Shown: positions 44,665 through 53,506 of the stretch, piece by piece
Numbering within the stretch: position 1 is the first letter of the stretch
How the letters are laid out: each line of letters begins with the position of its first letter
Origin: Alistipes sp.
GTDB taxonomy: Bacteria > Bacteroidota > Bacteroidia > Bacteroidales > Rikenellaceae
Assembly: GCA_017465055.1 (NCBI GenBank)
Contig: JAFTWZ010000028.1
Coordinates: forward strand, 1 to 53,644
Reading direction: 5' to 3'
DNA length: 53,644 nt
Position numbers and translations under genes: made by a program
The notes under the pieces: model-generated
Told to the model about the DNA's origin: nothing
Database searches by the model: none
Seen by the model: only the letters and a program-made list of their open reading frames with translations

Positions 44665-44853
44665 CTCTATGTAAGAGATACTTAATTTACTGCAAAATTA
44701 CGCAAAATAAAGCAACTATCACCATTTTAGAGCCAATAAAAGCACTCTGCGATGCTATAAAGCATATAATTGTTTAGCAAAATAAGGATTTAATATTCAA
44801 ATAAGGACTAATTCTCAAGCACTTCCATCTGCCATAGTATCTCTTACATAGAG
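44665..44853. promoter_or_regulatory. Putative invertible promoter element
   Basis: Perfect 18-bp inverted repeats CTCTATGTAAGAGATACT (44,665-44,682) and its complement (44,836-44,853) enclose 153 bp without a gene. Each arm contains the dyad CTCT-ATGTA-AGAG, as expected for a tyrosine-recombinase core site. In the present orientation the plus strand inside has no TTTG at all, while the minus strand has one TAATTTTG box (44,693-44,700). After inversion that box would lie about 40 nt upstream of the first restriction-modification gene. Confidence 0.7.
44693..44700 (-). promoter_or_regulatory. Promoter -7 box inside the invertible element
   Basis: TAATTTTG on the minus strand, just inside the left repeat arm. 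As sequenced it points leftward into the end of the recombinase gene (the OFF state for the restriction-modification operon). No good -33 box was found, so promoter activity is uncertain. Confidence 0.45.
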
Positions 44854-44872
44854 AGGATTAGCAAGATGGAAT

Positions 44873-45535
44873 ATGAGTCAAATTAAGTCTAAAGAAAGAG
44901 TTGCACAGCGAGGTGAGGTGTTTACCGCAGAGCGTGAGGTAAATGCTATGCTCGACCTTGTGGAGAATGAGTGTCTGCGACCCGATTCCCGATTCTTGGA
45001 GCCTGCTTGTGGTGATGGAAATTTCCTTTCTGCCATTCTCAAACGCAAACTCGCCGAGCTGAGAAGAAAATACAAGAAGAGCCCTCGTGACTACGAAAAG
45101 CAAGCTATCGTAGCCATAGGAAGCCTTTACGGAGTGGATATAATGAACGACAATGTAATTGCTTGTCGTGAACGCCTCTTCGCCATTTGGGACGAGGAAT
45201 ATACAGCCCATTGTAAGGCAGAAGTGTCTGACGAGGCTCGCGAGGCAGCCAAGTTTATCATCAGTCGAAATATCATCAACGGAAATGCACTAACACTGAT
45301 GTGTGTCGATGCCGAAGGTAACGACACCTCTGCTCCTATTGTATTCTCCGAGTGGACGCTTATCGGTGGCACTCAGATGCAACGCTCCGACTATACAATG
45401 TCCGACCTTCTTCTATACAACGACAGTAGCGAGGGCAATCTGTTCGCTCTTACTAAGGAGCAAAAGGAAGAGGGCGGAATATTCCTAAGAAGATATATTA
45501 CTCACTATAAAAAGGTTCAGGATTATGGAGAATAG
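44873..45535 (+). CDS. DNA methylase-like subunit 1 (restriction-modification)
   Basis: A 220-residue protein. RGEVFTAEREVNAMLDLV is followed by the SAM-binding motif I FLEPACGDGNF (residues 41-51) and a motif II-like GVDIMNDNV. No NPPY catalytic motif is present, so alone it is probably inactive, or it is a specificity/cofactor partner of the next protein. It overlaps the next gene by 11 nt. Its start lies 20 bp after the right arm of the invertible repeat. Confidence 0.78.
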   Translation: MSQIKSKERVAQRGEVFTAEREVNAMLDLVENECLRPDSRFLEPACGDGNFLSAILKRKLAELRRKYKKSPRDYEKQAIVAIGSLYGVDIMNDNVIACRERLFAIWDEEYTAHCKAEVSDEAREAAKFIISRNIINGNALTLMCVDAEGNDTSAPIVFSEWTLIGGTQMQRSDYTMSDLLLYNDSSEGNLFALTKEQKEEGGIFLRRYITHYKKVQDYGE

Positions 45536-47078
45536 TTTGTTTCAAAGCGTCTATAATCCCGACGTGCTTTCGTGTATCGCCAACTTGAGTAACGATGAGG
45601 TGTTTACTCCTCCCGAATTGGCGAATAAGATTATTGATATGCTCCCGCAGGAGTTGTTCGAGAATCCCGACACCACATTCCTTGACCCTTGTTGCAAGAG
45701 CGGTGTTTTCTTGCGTGAGATAGCGAAACGACTAATCAAAGGACTTGAACAGCAGATACCCGATCTTGAAAAGCGTATAGAGCATATCTTCTCAAAGCAA
45801 CTCTTTGGTATAGCCATTACGGAGCTTACAAGCCTGCTTTCTCGCCGAAGCGTATATTGCAGTAAATATCCGAGCGGAGAATTTTCGGTATATCAATTCC
45901 CCGAAGATAAGCCACAAGGAAATATCATATTTCAGCGTATCAAGCACACTTGGGACAATGGCAAATGTATCTATTGCGGTGCTTCGCAAGGTGAGTACGA
46001 TCGTGGGGCTGAACTTGAAACCCACGCTTATCAATTTATCCACAACTTAGATGTAAACAAAGTATTCAATATGAAATTCGATGTGATTATAGGTAATCCG
46101 CCATACCAACTAAGTGACGGAGGAGCGCAAGCTAGTGCAAAGCCGATCTATAACTTATTTATAGAGCAAGCAATGAAACTTAATCCTCGTTATTTGACTA
46201 TGATTATTCCTGCAAGGTGGTATACTGGCGGTAAGGGGTTGGATGCTTTTCGTGACAAAATGATCAATGATAAGCGTATACGAGTATTACATGATTATGC
46301 TGATGCATCCGAATGTTTTAGTGGCGTTGAAATTAAAGGTGGTGTATGTTATTTCCTATGGGATAAGCAGTATTCTGGAGAATGTGAAATATACAAACAC
46401 AAAGGTAATGAGATTGAAAAATCACAAAGATATCTGGTTGAAAAGGGTGAGACTATTTTTATTCGAGAAAATAAACTTATCTCTATTATGAGAAAAGTGT
46501 GGACTAACAATGATATTGAGAAAGAATCCTTTGAGACTATTGTATCTTCTATGAAACCATATGGACTGAGAGGAGATTTCTTTAAAGATCCATCGAAATA
46601 TGGTTTGCCTCCAATAAAAGATGTGCCATCTGATGGAGACTTAAGAATATTAGGATTAGATGGATTGAAAAGAGTATATAGATATATACCTCAAGATTAT
46701 CCACTGCCCAAACGAGACCTCCTAAATGATTATAAGATTTTTATTCCACGAAATGTTGGTAGTGGTGAATTTGGTGATTTTACGCCGACAACGGTTGTTG
46801 CCTCACCGAAAGACCTATGTACTGAGACATTCGTTCAAGTAGGTCCATTTCATTCTATGAATGAGGCTAATAATGCAGACAATTATCTCCGTACAAAATT
46901 CTTTAGAGCTTTGATAAGTATAAGGAAACAAGACCAAGGTGCCTCAAAAGCTGTTTATCATTTTGTTCCTATTCAAGATTTCTCTAAGTCTTGGACTGAT
47001 AAGGAATTGTATGAGAAGTACAATTTGACTCAAGAGGAGATTGAATTTATTGAATCTATGATAACCTCAATGGAGTAA
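45525..47078 (+). CDS. N6-adenine DNA methyltransferase subunit 2 (Eco57I/TaqI-like)
   Basis: A 517-residue protein. EVFTPPELANKIIDML precedes a motif I-like TFLDPCCKSGVFL (residues 51-63), where the usual Gly-rich loop is altered. The catalytic NPPY is at residues 191-194. A CIYCG pair near 148-152 with downstream His may bind zinc. A target-recognition-like region follows (LDGLKRVYRYIPQDYPLPKRD). It probably works with subunit 1 to modify adenine at the site cut by the third protein. The middle part is more AT-rich than the ends, which may reflect exchange of recognition modules. Confidence 0.85.
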   Translation: MENSLFQSVYNPDVLSCIANLSNDEVFTPPELANKIIDMLPQELFENPDTTFLDPCCKSGVFLREIAKRLIKGLEQQIPDLEKRIEHIFSKQLFGIAITELTSLLSRRSVYCSKYPSGEFSVYQFPEDKPQGNIIFQRIKHTWDNGKCIYCGASQGEYDRGAELETHAYQFIHNLDVNKVFNMKFDVIIGNPPYQLSDGGAQASAKPIYNLFIEQAMKLNPRYLTMIIPARWYTGGKGLDAFRDKMINDKRIRVLHDYADASECFSGVEIKGGVCYFLWDKQYSGECEIYKHKGNEIEKSQRYLVEKGETIFIRENKLISIMRKVWTNNDIEKESFETIVSSMKPYGLRGDFFKDPSKYGLPPIKDVPSDGDLRILGLDGLKRVYRYIPQDYPLPKRDLLNDYKIFIPRNVGSGEFGDFTPTTVVASPKDLCTETFVQVGPFHSMNEANNADNYLRTKFFRALISIRKQDQGASKAVYHFVPIQDFSKSWTDKELYEKYNLTQEEIEFIESMITSME

Positions 47079-47082
47079 TACA

Positions 47083-50016
47083 ATGGAACACAACTTCTTT
47101 CCCCAACGCCCTGCAATTACTCCAACGATTTATACTTATCGCTTACCGGGAGTAGATTCGCACAAAGGATATCTGAAAGTCGGCTACACAGACCGCACTG
47201 CAAAAGAGCGTATTGAAGAGCAACTGCATACAAGCAAGATTGCCTATGAAATTGTATTGGTCGAGTCGGCAATGACCAATGACGGCTCTTGTTTTACAGA
47301 CAAGGACGTGCATAGACTCCTTGAGCGAAAAGGTTTCAGGCGTCTCAATCCACTTGACAAAACAGACGAATGGTTTAGGTGTACCGTTTCGGATGTGATG
47401 GCTGCTATATTGTCGCTCCGTACAGGGACTGACAATGTAGAGAACAGAACGCAGAATTTCACTATGCGCCCGGAGCAGTTTCGTGCAGTTGAGCAAACAA
47501 AATCCTATTTCGAGCAGGCATTGAAAGAAGAGCCTAACCGCATACCCAAATTCCTATGGAATGCCAAGATGCGTTTCGGAAAGACCTTTGCGTCGTATCA
47601 GTTGGCAAAGAAGATGGGCTTGTCGCGCATATTGATTCTTACATTCAAGCCCGCAGTTGAATCGGCTTGGAGAGAAGACCTTGTATCGCACATCGACTTT
47701 GAGGGGTGGCAATATATCTCCAACAAAGATGCCCGAAACAACAATCTGAATATCGACCAAGAGTTCAGCAGAGCGGACAAGTCAAAGCCTATTGTTGTGT
47801 TCGGTTCGTTCCAAGATTTGCTCGGCACAAACGAGAGTGGCGGTATCAAGACCAAGAACGAATTTATACACACCACAAATTGGGACTTAGTAATCTTCGA
47901 TGAATACCATTTCGGTGCTTGGAAAGAGCGAGCAAAGGAGTTGTTTGAGAAAGAGGATGAAGAAAACACTGTGGATTTTGATGCCGAGAAATACAAGAAA
48001 GATGAAGCGAGCAACGCCATTAACGAAACATGGTTGCCAATATCCACACGCTACTATCTCTTCTTATCGGGCACACCATTCAGAGCAATAAATAATGGTG
48101 AGTTTATCGAGGAACAGATTTTCAACTGGACTTACTCTGACGAGCAACGAGCAAAAGCGGAGTGGAAAGGTAGCGGTAATCCTTACCTCGCTTTGCCACG
48201 AATGGTGATGCTTACCTACCGTATGCCCGATGAAATACAGGAGGTAGCCAAACAAGGCGAATTTGATGAGTTTGACCTCAATTTGTTCTTTGCAGCAGAG
48301 GGCAAAGGCGAGTTTGCAAGATTCAAATATGAGAATGAGGTGCAAAAGTGGTTGGACCTTGTTCGTGGAGCATATTTGCCTGCAAGCATAGATGACTTGA
48401 AATTGGGGCAAGACAAGCGACCACCAATGCCATTCAGCGATACACGATTGCTGAATGTACTTTCGCATACACTGTGGTTCTTGCCAAATGTAGCCTCTTG
48501 CTTTGCTATGGCCAATCTGCTTGCACAACGGCAGAACAAGTTCTACCACGATTACAAAGTTGTGGTATGTGCGGGAACAGCAGCCGGCATTGGCTTGGAT
48601 GCTTTACACCCTGTGCAGGCGAATATGGGCGACCCACTCACGACAAAGACAATCACGCTCACTTGTGGTAAACTGACAACGGGTGTTACTGTCAAGCCAT
48701 GGACGGGTATATTTATGCTCCGCAACTTGAAAAGCCCCGAAACATATTTCCAGGCTGCTTTCCGTGTACAAAGCCCGTGGGAGGTAAAGAACGAAGAGGG
48801 AAGCAAGACCATAATGAAGAACGAGTGTTATGTGTTCGACTTCGCTCTTGACAGAGCTTTACGCCAAATATCGGATTACAGTTGCCGCTTGGATATAAAC
48901 GAAAGTAACCCCGAAGCAAAGGTCGGTGAGTTCATCAAGTTCTTGCCCGTACTGGCTTACGATGGCAGCAGTATGAAGGAGGTCGATGCACAGGACATTC
49001 TTGATATAGCTTTAGCAGGTACATCAGCTACTCTGTTGGCGAAACGATGGGAATCAGCATTACTTGTCAATGTGGATAACGATACGCTGAAACGCCTACT
49101 TGCAAGTCCGGAGGCAATAAAAGCATTGATGAACATTGAAGGCTTCCGCAACCTCAACAGCGACCTAACCACCATTATCAACAAATCCGAAGCAGTCAAG
49201 AAGGCAAAGAAGGAGAATCCTAATCCTACGCAAAAGGAGAAAAAGGAGATATCCGATGAGGAGAAGGAGATGAAGAGCAAACGCAAGCAGATTCAAGAGA
49301 AACTGATAAAGTTTGCAACTCGCATTCCTGTCTTTATGTACTTGACCGACTACCGTGAGCGATGCCTAAAAGATGTTATCACCCAATTGGAGCCGGGACT
49401 ATTCAAGAAAGTTACAGGCCTAAGCGTTGAGGATTTCAATATGCTATGCTCGCTCGGTGTGTTCAATGCACCGCTAATGAACGATGCAATCTTCAAATTC
49501 AAACGCTACGAAGATGCCAGCCTTACATATACAGGAATCAACAAACATACAGCCGATGAAGTCGGTGGTTGGGACACAACCATACGCAGAACGCAGTATG
49601 AAAAGTTGTTCTATAATCAGCAATCTTCAATGAGTGAGGTTGATTATAGTTCGTATTCAAAAAGTAGCGAGCCTGCCGAAAACAAGCGTGCAGAACAGCA
49701 AAGAACGGCTGTTAAAGTGGAACAACCTCAACCAAAGTCCGATGTTCAACCACAACCTGCAAGGTCAGCAGCACCTTTATCGCCAACACCATCTGTTGCC
49801 TCCAATATAGCTGAAATTGACCTCAAAACTCAATTAGAAACATTGGCAGTGGATAGCATTGTTCTACACAAGAAATTCGGCAAAGGTACAGTTGTCAAAA
49901 TCAACAAGAACGAAAAGTTTATCCATATCAAATTCACCCTTGGTGAAAAGAAATTTATCTTCCCCGATGCATTCCTAATGGGATTCTTGGAGGTAGAGTG
50001 TACCCTTCCCTGTTAG
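47083..50016 (+). CDS. GIY-YIG (T5orf172-like) nuclease - SF2 helicase restriction protein
   Basis: A 977-residue protein. Residues ~14-110 resemble a GIY-YIG/T5orf172 nuclease (TYRLPG, KGYLKVGYTDRTAKERI). Residues ~130-620 are a superfamily 2 helicase: Walker A AKMRFGKT (161-168), DEYH (273-276), LFLSGTPFRAI, and a motif VI-like YFQAAFRVQSPW. A long helical region follows, then a Pro/Gln linker (~870-905) and a C-terminal Tudor/SH3-like end (KKFGKGTVVKINKNEKFIHI). It is the likely restriction subunit of the three-gene operon. The stop codon lies 2 bp before the IS3-family element, so the last residues may not be native. Confidence 0.82.
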   Translation: MEHNFFPQRPAITPTIYTYRLPGVDSHKGYLKVGYTDRTAKERIEEQLHTSKIAYEIVLVESAMTNDGSCFTDKDVHRLLERKGFRRLNPLDKTDEWFRCTVSDVMAAILSLRTGTDNVENRTQNFTMRPEQFRAVEQTKSYFEQALKEEPNRIPKFLWNAKMRFGKTFASYQLAKKMGLSRILILTFKPAVESAWREDLVSHIDFEGWQYISNKDARNNNLNIDQEFSRADKSKPIVVFGSFQDLLGTNESGGIKTKNEFIHTTNWDLVIFDEYHFGAWKERAKELFEKEDEENTVDFDAEKYKKDEASNAINETWLPISTRYYLFLSGTPFRAINNGEFIEEQIFNWTYSDEQRAKAEWKGSGNPYLALPRMVMLTYRMPDEIQEVAKQGEFDEFDLNLFFAAEGKGEFARFKYENEVQKWLDLVRGAYLPASIDDLKLGQDKRPPMPFSDTRLLNVLSHTLWFLPNVASCFAMANLLAQRQNKFYHDYKVVVCAGTAAGIGLDALHPVQANMGDPLTTKTITLTCGKLTTGVTVKPWTGIFMLRNLKSPETYFQAAFRVQSPWEVKNEEGSKTIMKNECYVFDFALDRALRQISDYSCRLDINESNPEAKVGEFIKFLPVLAYDGSSMKEVDAQDILDIALAGTSATLLAKRWESALLVNVDNDTLKRLLASPEAIKALMNIEGFRNLNSDLTTIINKSEAVKKAKKENPNPTQKEKKEISDEEKEMKSKRKQIQEKLIKFATRIPVFMYLTDYRERCLKDVITQLEPGLFKKVTGLSVEDFNMLCSLGVFNAPLMNDAIFKFKRYEDASLTYTGINKHTADEVGGWDTTIRRTQYEKLFYNQQSSMSEVDYSSYSKSSEPAENKRAEQQRTAVKVEQPQPKSDVQPQPARSAAPLSPTPSVASNIAEIDLKTQLETLAVDSIVLHKKFGKGTVVKINKNEKFIHIKFTLGEKKFIFPDAFLMGFLEVECTLPC

Positions 50017-50053
50017 TTGGACAGATCTAAATTAGACAAAAATCATTAGATTT

Positions 50054-50326
50054 GTGTCTATGAAGAGAAGTGTACACACAGAAAGTGAAATGGTAAAGGC
50101 AGTCCAGGAATTGGAAAGCGGAATTGATGCAGAGACAGTAGCTCGTAATCATGGTATTTCCAAAGCGACCTTGTACAATTGGAAGAGCAAGTACAGTGGC
50201 ATGGACGTAAGCCAAGTAAGGCGTTTAAAAGAACTGGAAGAGGAGAACCGCAAGTTGAAGCAGATGTATGCTGAGCTGGCGTTAGACAACAAGATTCTAA
50301 AGGACGTCATAGAAAAAAAGCTCTAG
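50054..50326 (+). CDS. IS3-family transposase OrfA
   Basis: A 90-residue protein with a helix-turn-helix (ETVARNHGISKATLYNWKSK) and a C-terminal leucine zipper (LKELEEENRKLKQMYAELAL). Near its end is the slippery site A-AAA-AAG (50,314-50,320). A -1 shift there joins the frame of OrfB and makes the OrfAB transposase. Confidence 0.9.
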   Translation: MSMKRSVHTESEMVKAVQELESGIDAETVARNHGISKATLYNWKSKYSGMDVSQVRRLKELEEENRKLKQMYAELALDNKILKDVIEKKL

Positions 50327-50403
50327 AGCCCGAGGTAAAGAAAGAGCTGGCCGACGAAATTGTAAAGGAGTATGACATAAGCATTTCTCGGGCGTGTAAA
50401 CTG

Positions 50404-51138
50404 ATGGATATTCACAGATCCTACTTTTACTATACGGAAAAGAAGGATGATAGTGAGGTTGAAGCAGCAATACGAGAAGCTGCAGAGTTTGGAGATGGCT
50501 TTTGGAAGATTTATCAACGTCTTCGCCGAGAAGGTCATCTATGGAACCATAAGAAAGTGTATCGTGTGTACAAGCAGATGCATTATGAAAAACGCAGCAA
50601 ACTCAAAAAGCGTTTACCGGCACGCGTAAAAAGCCCATTAGTAATACCATCAGAACCTAATATCACATGGTCAATAGACTTTGTGAGTGACAAACTACAT
50701 AGCGGAAGGACTTTCCGTGTACTTAATATTATTGATGACTGTGACAGAGTAGCTGTAGGACAGGAAATTTCAATGTCCATGCCAGCAGAAAGAGTCATTA
50801 AGTTGCTTGAAAAAGTGATATGGCTTCAGGGGAAGCCGAAAAACATACGATGTGACAACGGACCGGAATTCATATCCAAAGTATTCCAGGAGTGGTGTAA
50901 AGGCAACGATATAAATGTAATCTATATCCAGCCGGGACATCCAACGCAGAACAGTATCATTGAACGCTTTAATGGCAGTTACAGAAGAGCTGTGCTGGAT
51001 GCCTATATCTTCAGGACCTTACAGGAAGTAAGAGATCTGACAGATGCATGGATGACAGACTATAACGAATGCCGCCCTCATGAATCTCTGGATAATATGA
51101 CACCGATGGAATATCGCCAAAAGAAAAAAGCATGTTGA
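50404..51138 (+). CDS. IS3-family transposase OrfB (DDE domain)
   Basis: 244 residues are shown from the first ATG, but the frame is open back to 50,320, where the -1 frameshift from OrfA enters. The DDE triad is visible: Asp in WSIDFVSD, Asp in IRCDNGPEFIS, Glu in QNSIIERFNGSYRR. The frame is intact, so the element may still be active. Confidence 0.9.
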   Translation: MDIHRSYFYYTEKKDDSEVEAAIREAAEFGDGFWKIYQRLRREGHLWNHKKVYRVYKQMHYEKRSKLKKRLPARVKSPLVIPSEPNITWSIDFVSDKLHSGRTFRVLNIIDDCDRVAVGQEISMSMPAERVIKLLEKVIWLQGKPKNIRCDNGPEFISKVFQEWCKGNDINVIYIQPGHPTQNSIIERFNGSYRRAVLDAYIFRTLQEVRDLTDAWMTDYNECRPHESLDNMTPMEYRQKKKAC

Positions 51139-51358
51139 TCGTTCAGAAAGGCAAAGTTACCATTTGCCGTATTGACTGTCAAGGCTGAAATAAACGCCCT
51201 TCAGGCGGCCTTGCCATTCAATCCATCAAACGCAATTGGTGGCCTATCTGAAAGAACAACACGAACTGAAACAATACAAATTATTAACCAATCAGTCTAA
51301 TTATAGGCTGTCCGAAAAAGGGGAAGCTTACAAGAGTAACGAAGTTTAAGTAAATAAT

Positions 51359-51423
51359 AAAAAGAGGCTAATCTCGCTTCGACAGATTATTTCTATTATT
51401 AAGTAAAGAATTTGCCTCTTTTT
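51359..51423. terminator. Bidirectional terminator
   Basis: AAAAAGAGGC (51,359-51,368) and GCCTCTTTTT (51,414-51,423) pair over 10 bp. It lies 22 bp after the stop of the minus-strand NACHT-like gene. Confidence 0.7.
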
Positions 51424-51444
51424 ACTATTTAAAATTACTCTTAA

Positions 51445-53506
51445 TTATAGTACTCTCATTAATATCTTTCTATACTCCTCTTTTTCTGTGACTGATTCAA
51501 TCTTATTGTACTCATTAATTGCAGACAACAACATTTTGCTATCTTTGAACTGAGAAGAAGTATACTTTAATAATATTAGTTTGTCAAATATATTTAACGA
51601 AGATGACCTTACTAATTCTCCAAAACCTGTTGTATTAAAAGGTGTATCGGGATTGAATGAAAAATGAATCCGATTATAATTATGCTTTATCCAATATAAT
51701 ATATTTTCATTCACAACTCCTTTGGTAAAAAGATTTGACAAGGCATATATTATGGCTCTATTTAGTCTTATATGGGTTGCCCAGTGAATTGTATCATAAT
51801 ATTTCATTAATAAATCTAATTCATCATTGTTATGAATTATTATTTCTTTAGATTCAGTACTGATTGCAGATATTACTATATCGCAAAATGGGATAATTGT
51901 ATGAGTATGTATGCCAAAGTATGGTTCTAATTTTTCACAAGTAAAAGGATAATCAATAATATCAATATTCCCTTTATGATCTATTGCATATAACAATTCA
52001 TTACCTTTCTTTTTGTAAATATCTATACCATTAAAAGTGATAATTGGATAATCTTCTAAGCCTAATGACTTATAATAATCAAGTTTTTCTATGTGATTTT
52101 CTATTCGACTCAAATCAAAACTAGGATAACTTGTTTTGACAGCATCATAATATGCTCTAATATTATCTATATCTCCCATTCCCCATGAAAATACATAGAA
52201 ATCAATAAGATCTTTCTTTATTCTTGGGTCAGTAATTAAATTTATAGATAATAGCCATGCTTCTAAATCCTCTTTAAAACAACAACTATATTGTGTTGGT
52301 AAATGACCTTCGTATTTTTGTGAATATGAAGGGGAATTTATGTAATTAACAATCTCATTACGAAATAATTCAGTCTTGACTATATCTGCAACAGGTAAAA
52401 CTGTACTATAGTGGAACATATGAGATTTTATCTCATCTTGATCTGATTCTAATATCCTTATTAAACTGGTATGTACAGCTGAAATGTTAGAAGCCCCCAT
52501 AAGGATACGAACAAGTCTTTGAGATAGTATTGAAGATGGGTCAGATTGTAATATGTCAAATATTCGTTCTAGTAAATAATTTTGATATCCATTTGTACCT
52601 AAAAGCAACGTAATACAGTTTTCATCTATAAAAGAAGTGTGGAAGTCTATACTTTCATCTTTCACAGATAATAAACGATTAAAAATTTCATCAATGATGT
52701 TTTTAAGTACATCAAATTCTATTTCCATATCATCGCTTAGTATCTGACACACAAGATGTAAGCGACGATTTATTTCTGGTAGTAGTTCTTCTGTCTTTAA
52801 AATATCTGTAATAAACTTTGTTGCATTACTACGTCCTAATCTACCTGATTCTTTTATCTTAAATAATGATGCAGTCAATTTAATAATTTCTGTCCAATTC
52901 GAATTATAAATATAATCATTCAAACTTAAGCTACCTTCTTTCCATTTTGTGTTAAATTCAATGGCCGCAAAGTATTCTTGAAAAGTTAGGTGCACAAAAC
53001 CAAACAAAGCTTCTCCATTTTCAGCAAATCCTTTCTCAAATAGAAATCCAGCATCTTCCCTCAAAAATGAAATAATATCATTGACGTCTTGTTTCAATTC
53101 CTTTTGAGGCATATAAGGATATATCTTCGAGTATTCATTAGTAAGCATTTGGGTTAACTCTTTTTCAGGAATTAAACCAGATGAATAATGCTCATGAATA
53201 TGAAAGGCGATTATGGCTAATAGCTCAATAAGAATTTCTCTATCAATATTATTTTTTTGATTAGCTCTAAGTTTAACCCAATTATCCAGCAGTGTTGATG
53301 TTGCAACTTCATATAGTGCTACTCGTTTTTCTGGCAATTTACTTCCTTGATAATATATTAATGCAATAATGGTTATCAATAGGGGATTTTGTGCCAGTCT
53401 GTATACAGATTTATTTTGCTTTATAGAACGGTATAATTTTCTTGCTTCTTCTGTAGCATTTTCAAGATTATTATCTGAATACGAAGATATTGACGAATAC
53501 CAATTA
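51445..53506 (-). pseudogene. NACHT/STAND-type ATPase, 5' part missing
   Basis: The frame is open upstream of the first usable start (TTG at 53,379) and reads NWYSSISSYSDNNLENATEE, then RLAQNPLLITIIALIYYQG, the end of a NACHT ATPase module. GFVHLTFQEYFAAIEFN follows, the typical winged-helix end of STAND proteins. The remaining ~500 residues are a repeat-like, helical sensor region. The P-loop and Walker B parts are missing, because homology stops at about 53,507, where an IS-like end begins. Intact relatives are often phage-defence NTPases. This copy is probably inactive unless its 5' part resumes beyond the window. Confidence 0.75.

Larger units (their letters stand above)
44645..44869. repeat. 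TTAGCAA(A/G)AT direct repeats around the invertible segment
   Basis: TGTTTAGCAAAAT occurs at 44,645-44,657 and 44,771-44,783, and TTAGCAAGATGG at 44,858-44,869 (compare TTAGCAAAATGG at 44,648). All run in the same direction around and within the inverted-repeat unit. They could be arm-type binding sites for the adjacent recombinase. Confidence 0.5.
50018..51314 (+). mobile_element. IS3-family insertion sequence
   Basis: About 1.3 kb. Imperfect terminal inverted repeats GGACAGATCTAAATTAGAC (from 50,019) and, on the other strand, GGACAGCCTATAATTAGAC (to 51,313), 14 of 19 identical. It carries orfA and orfB in the IS3 arrangement. No clear target duplication was visible. It inserted at the 3' end of the restriction-modification operon. 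Confidence 0.82.

Noticed and set aside
44665-44853. The inverted repeat considered as a plain terminator of the recombinase gene
   Set aside because: The arms are 153 bp apart and no T-run follows either. Each arm has its own dyad, as in a recombination site.
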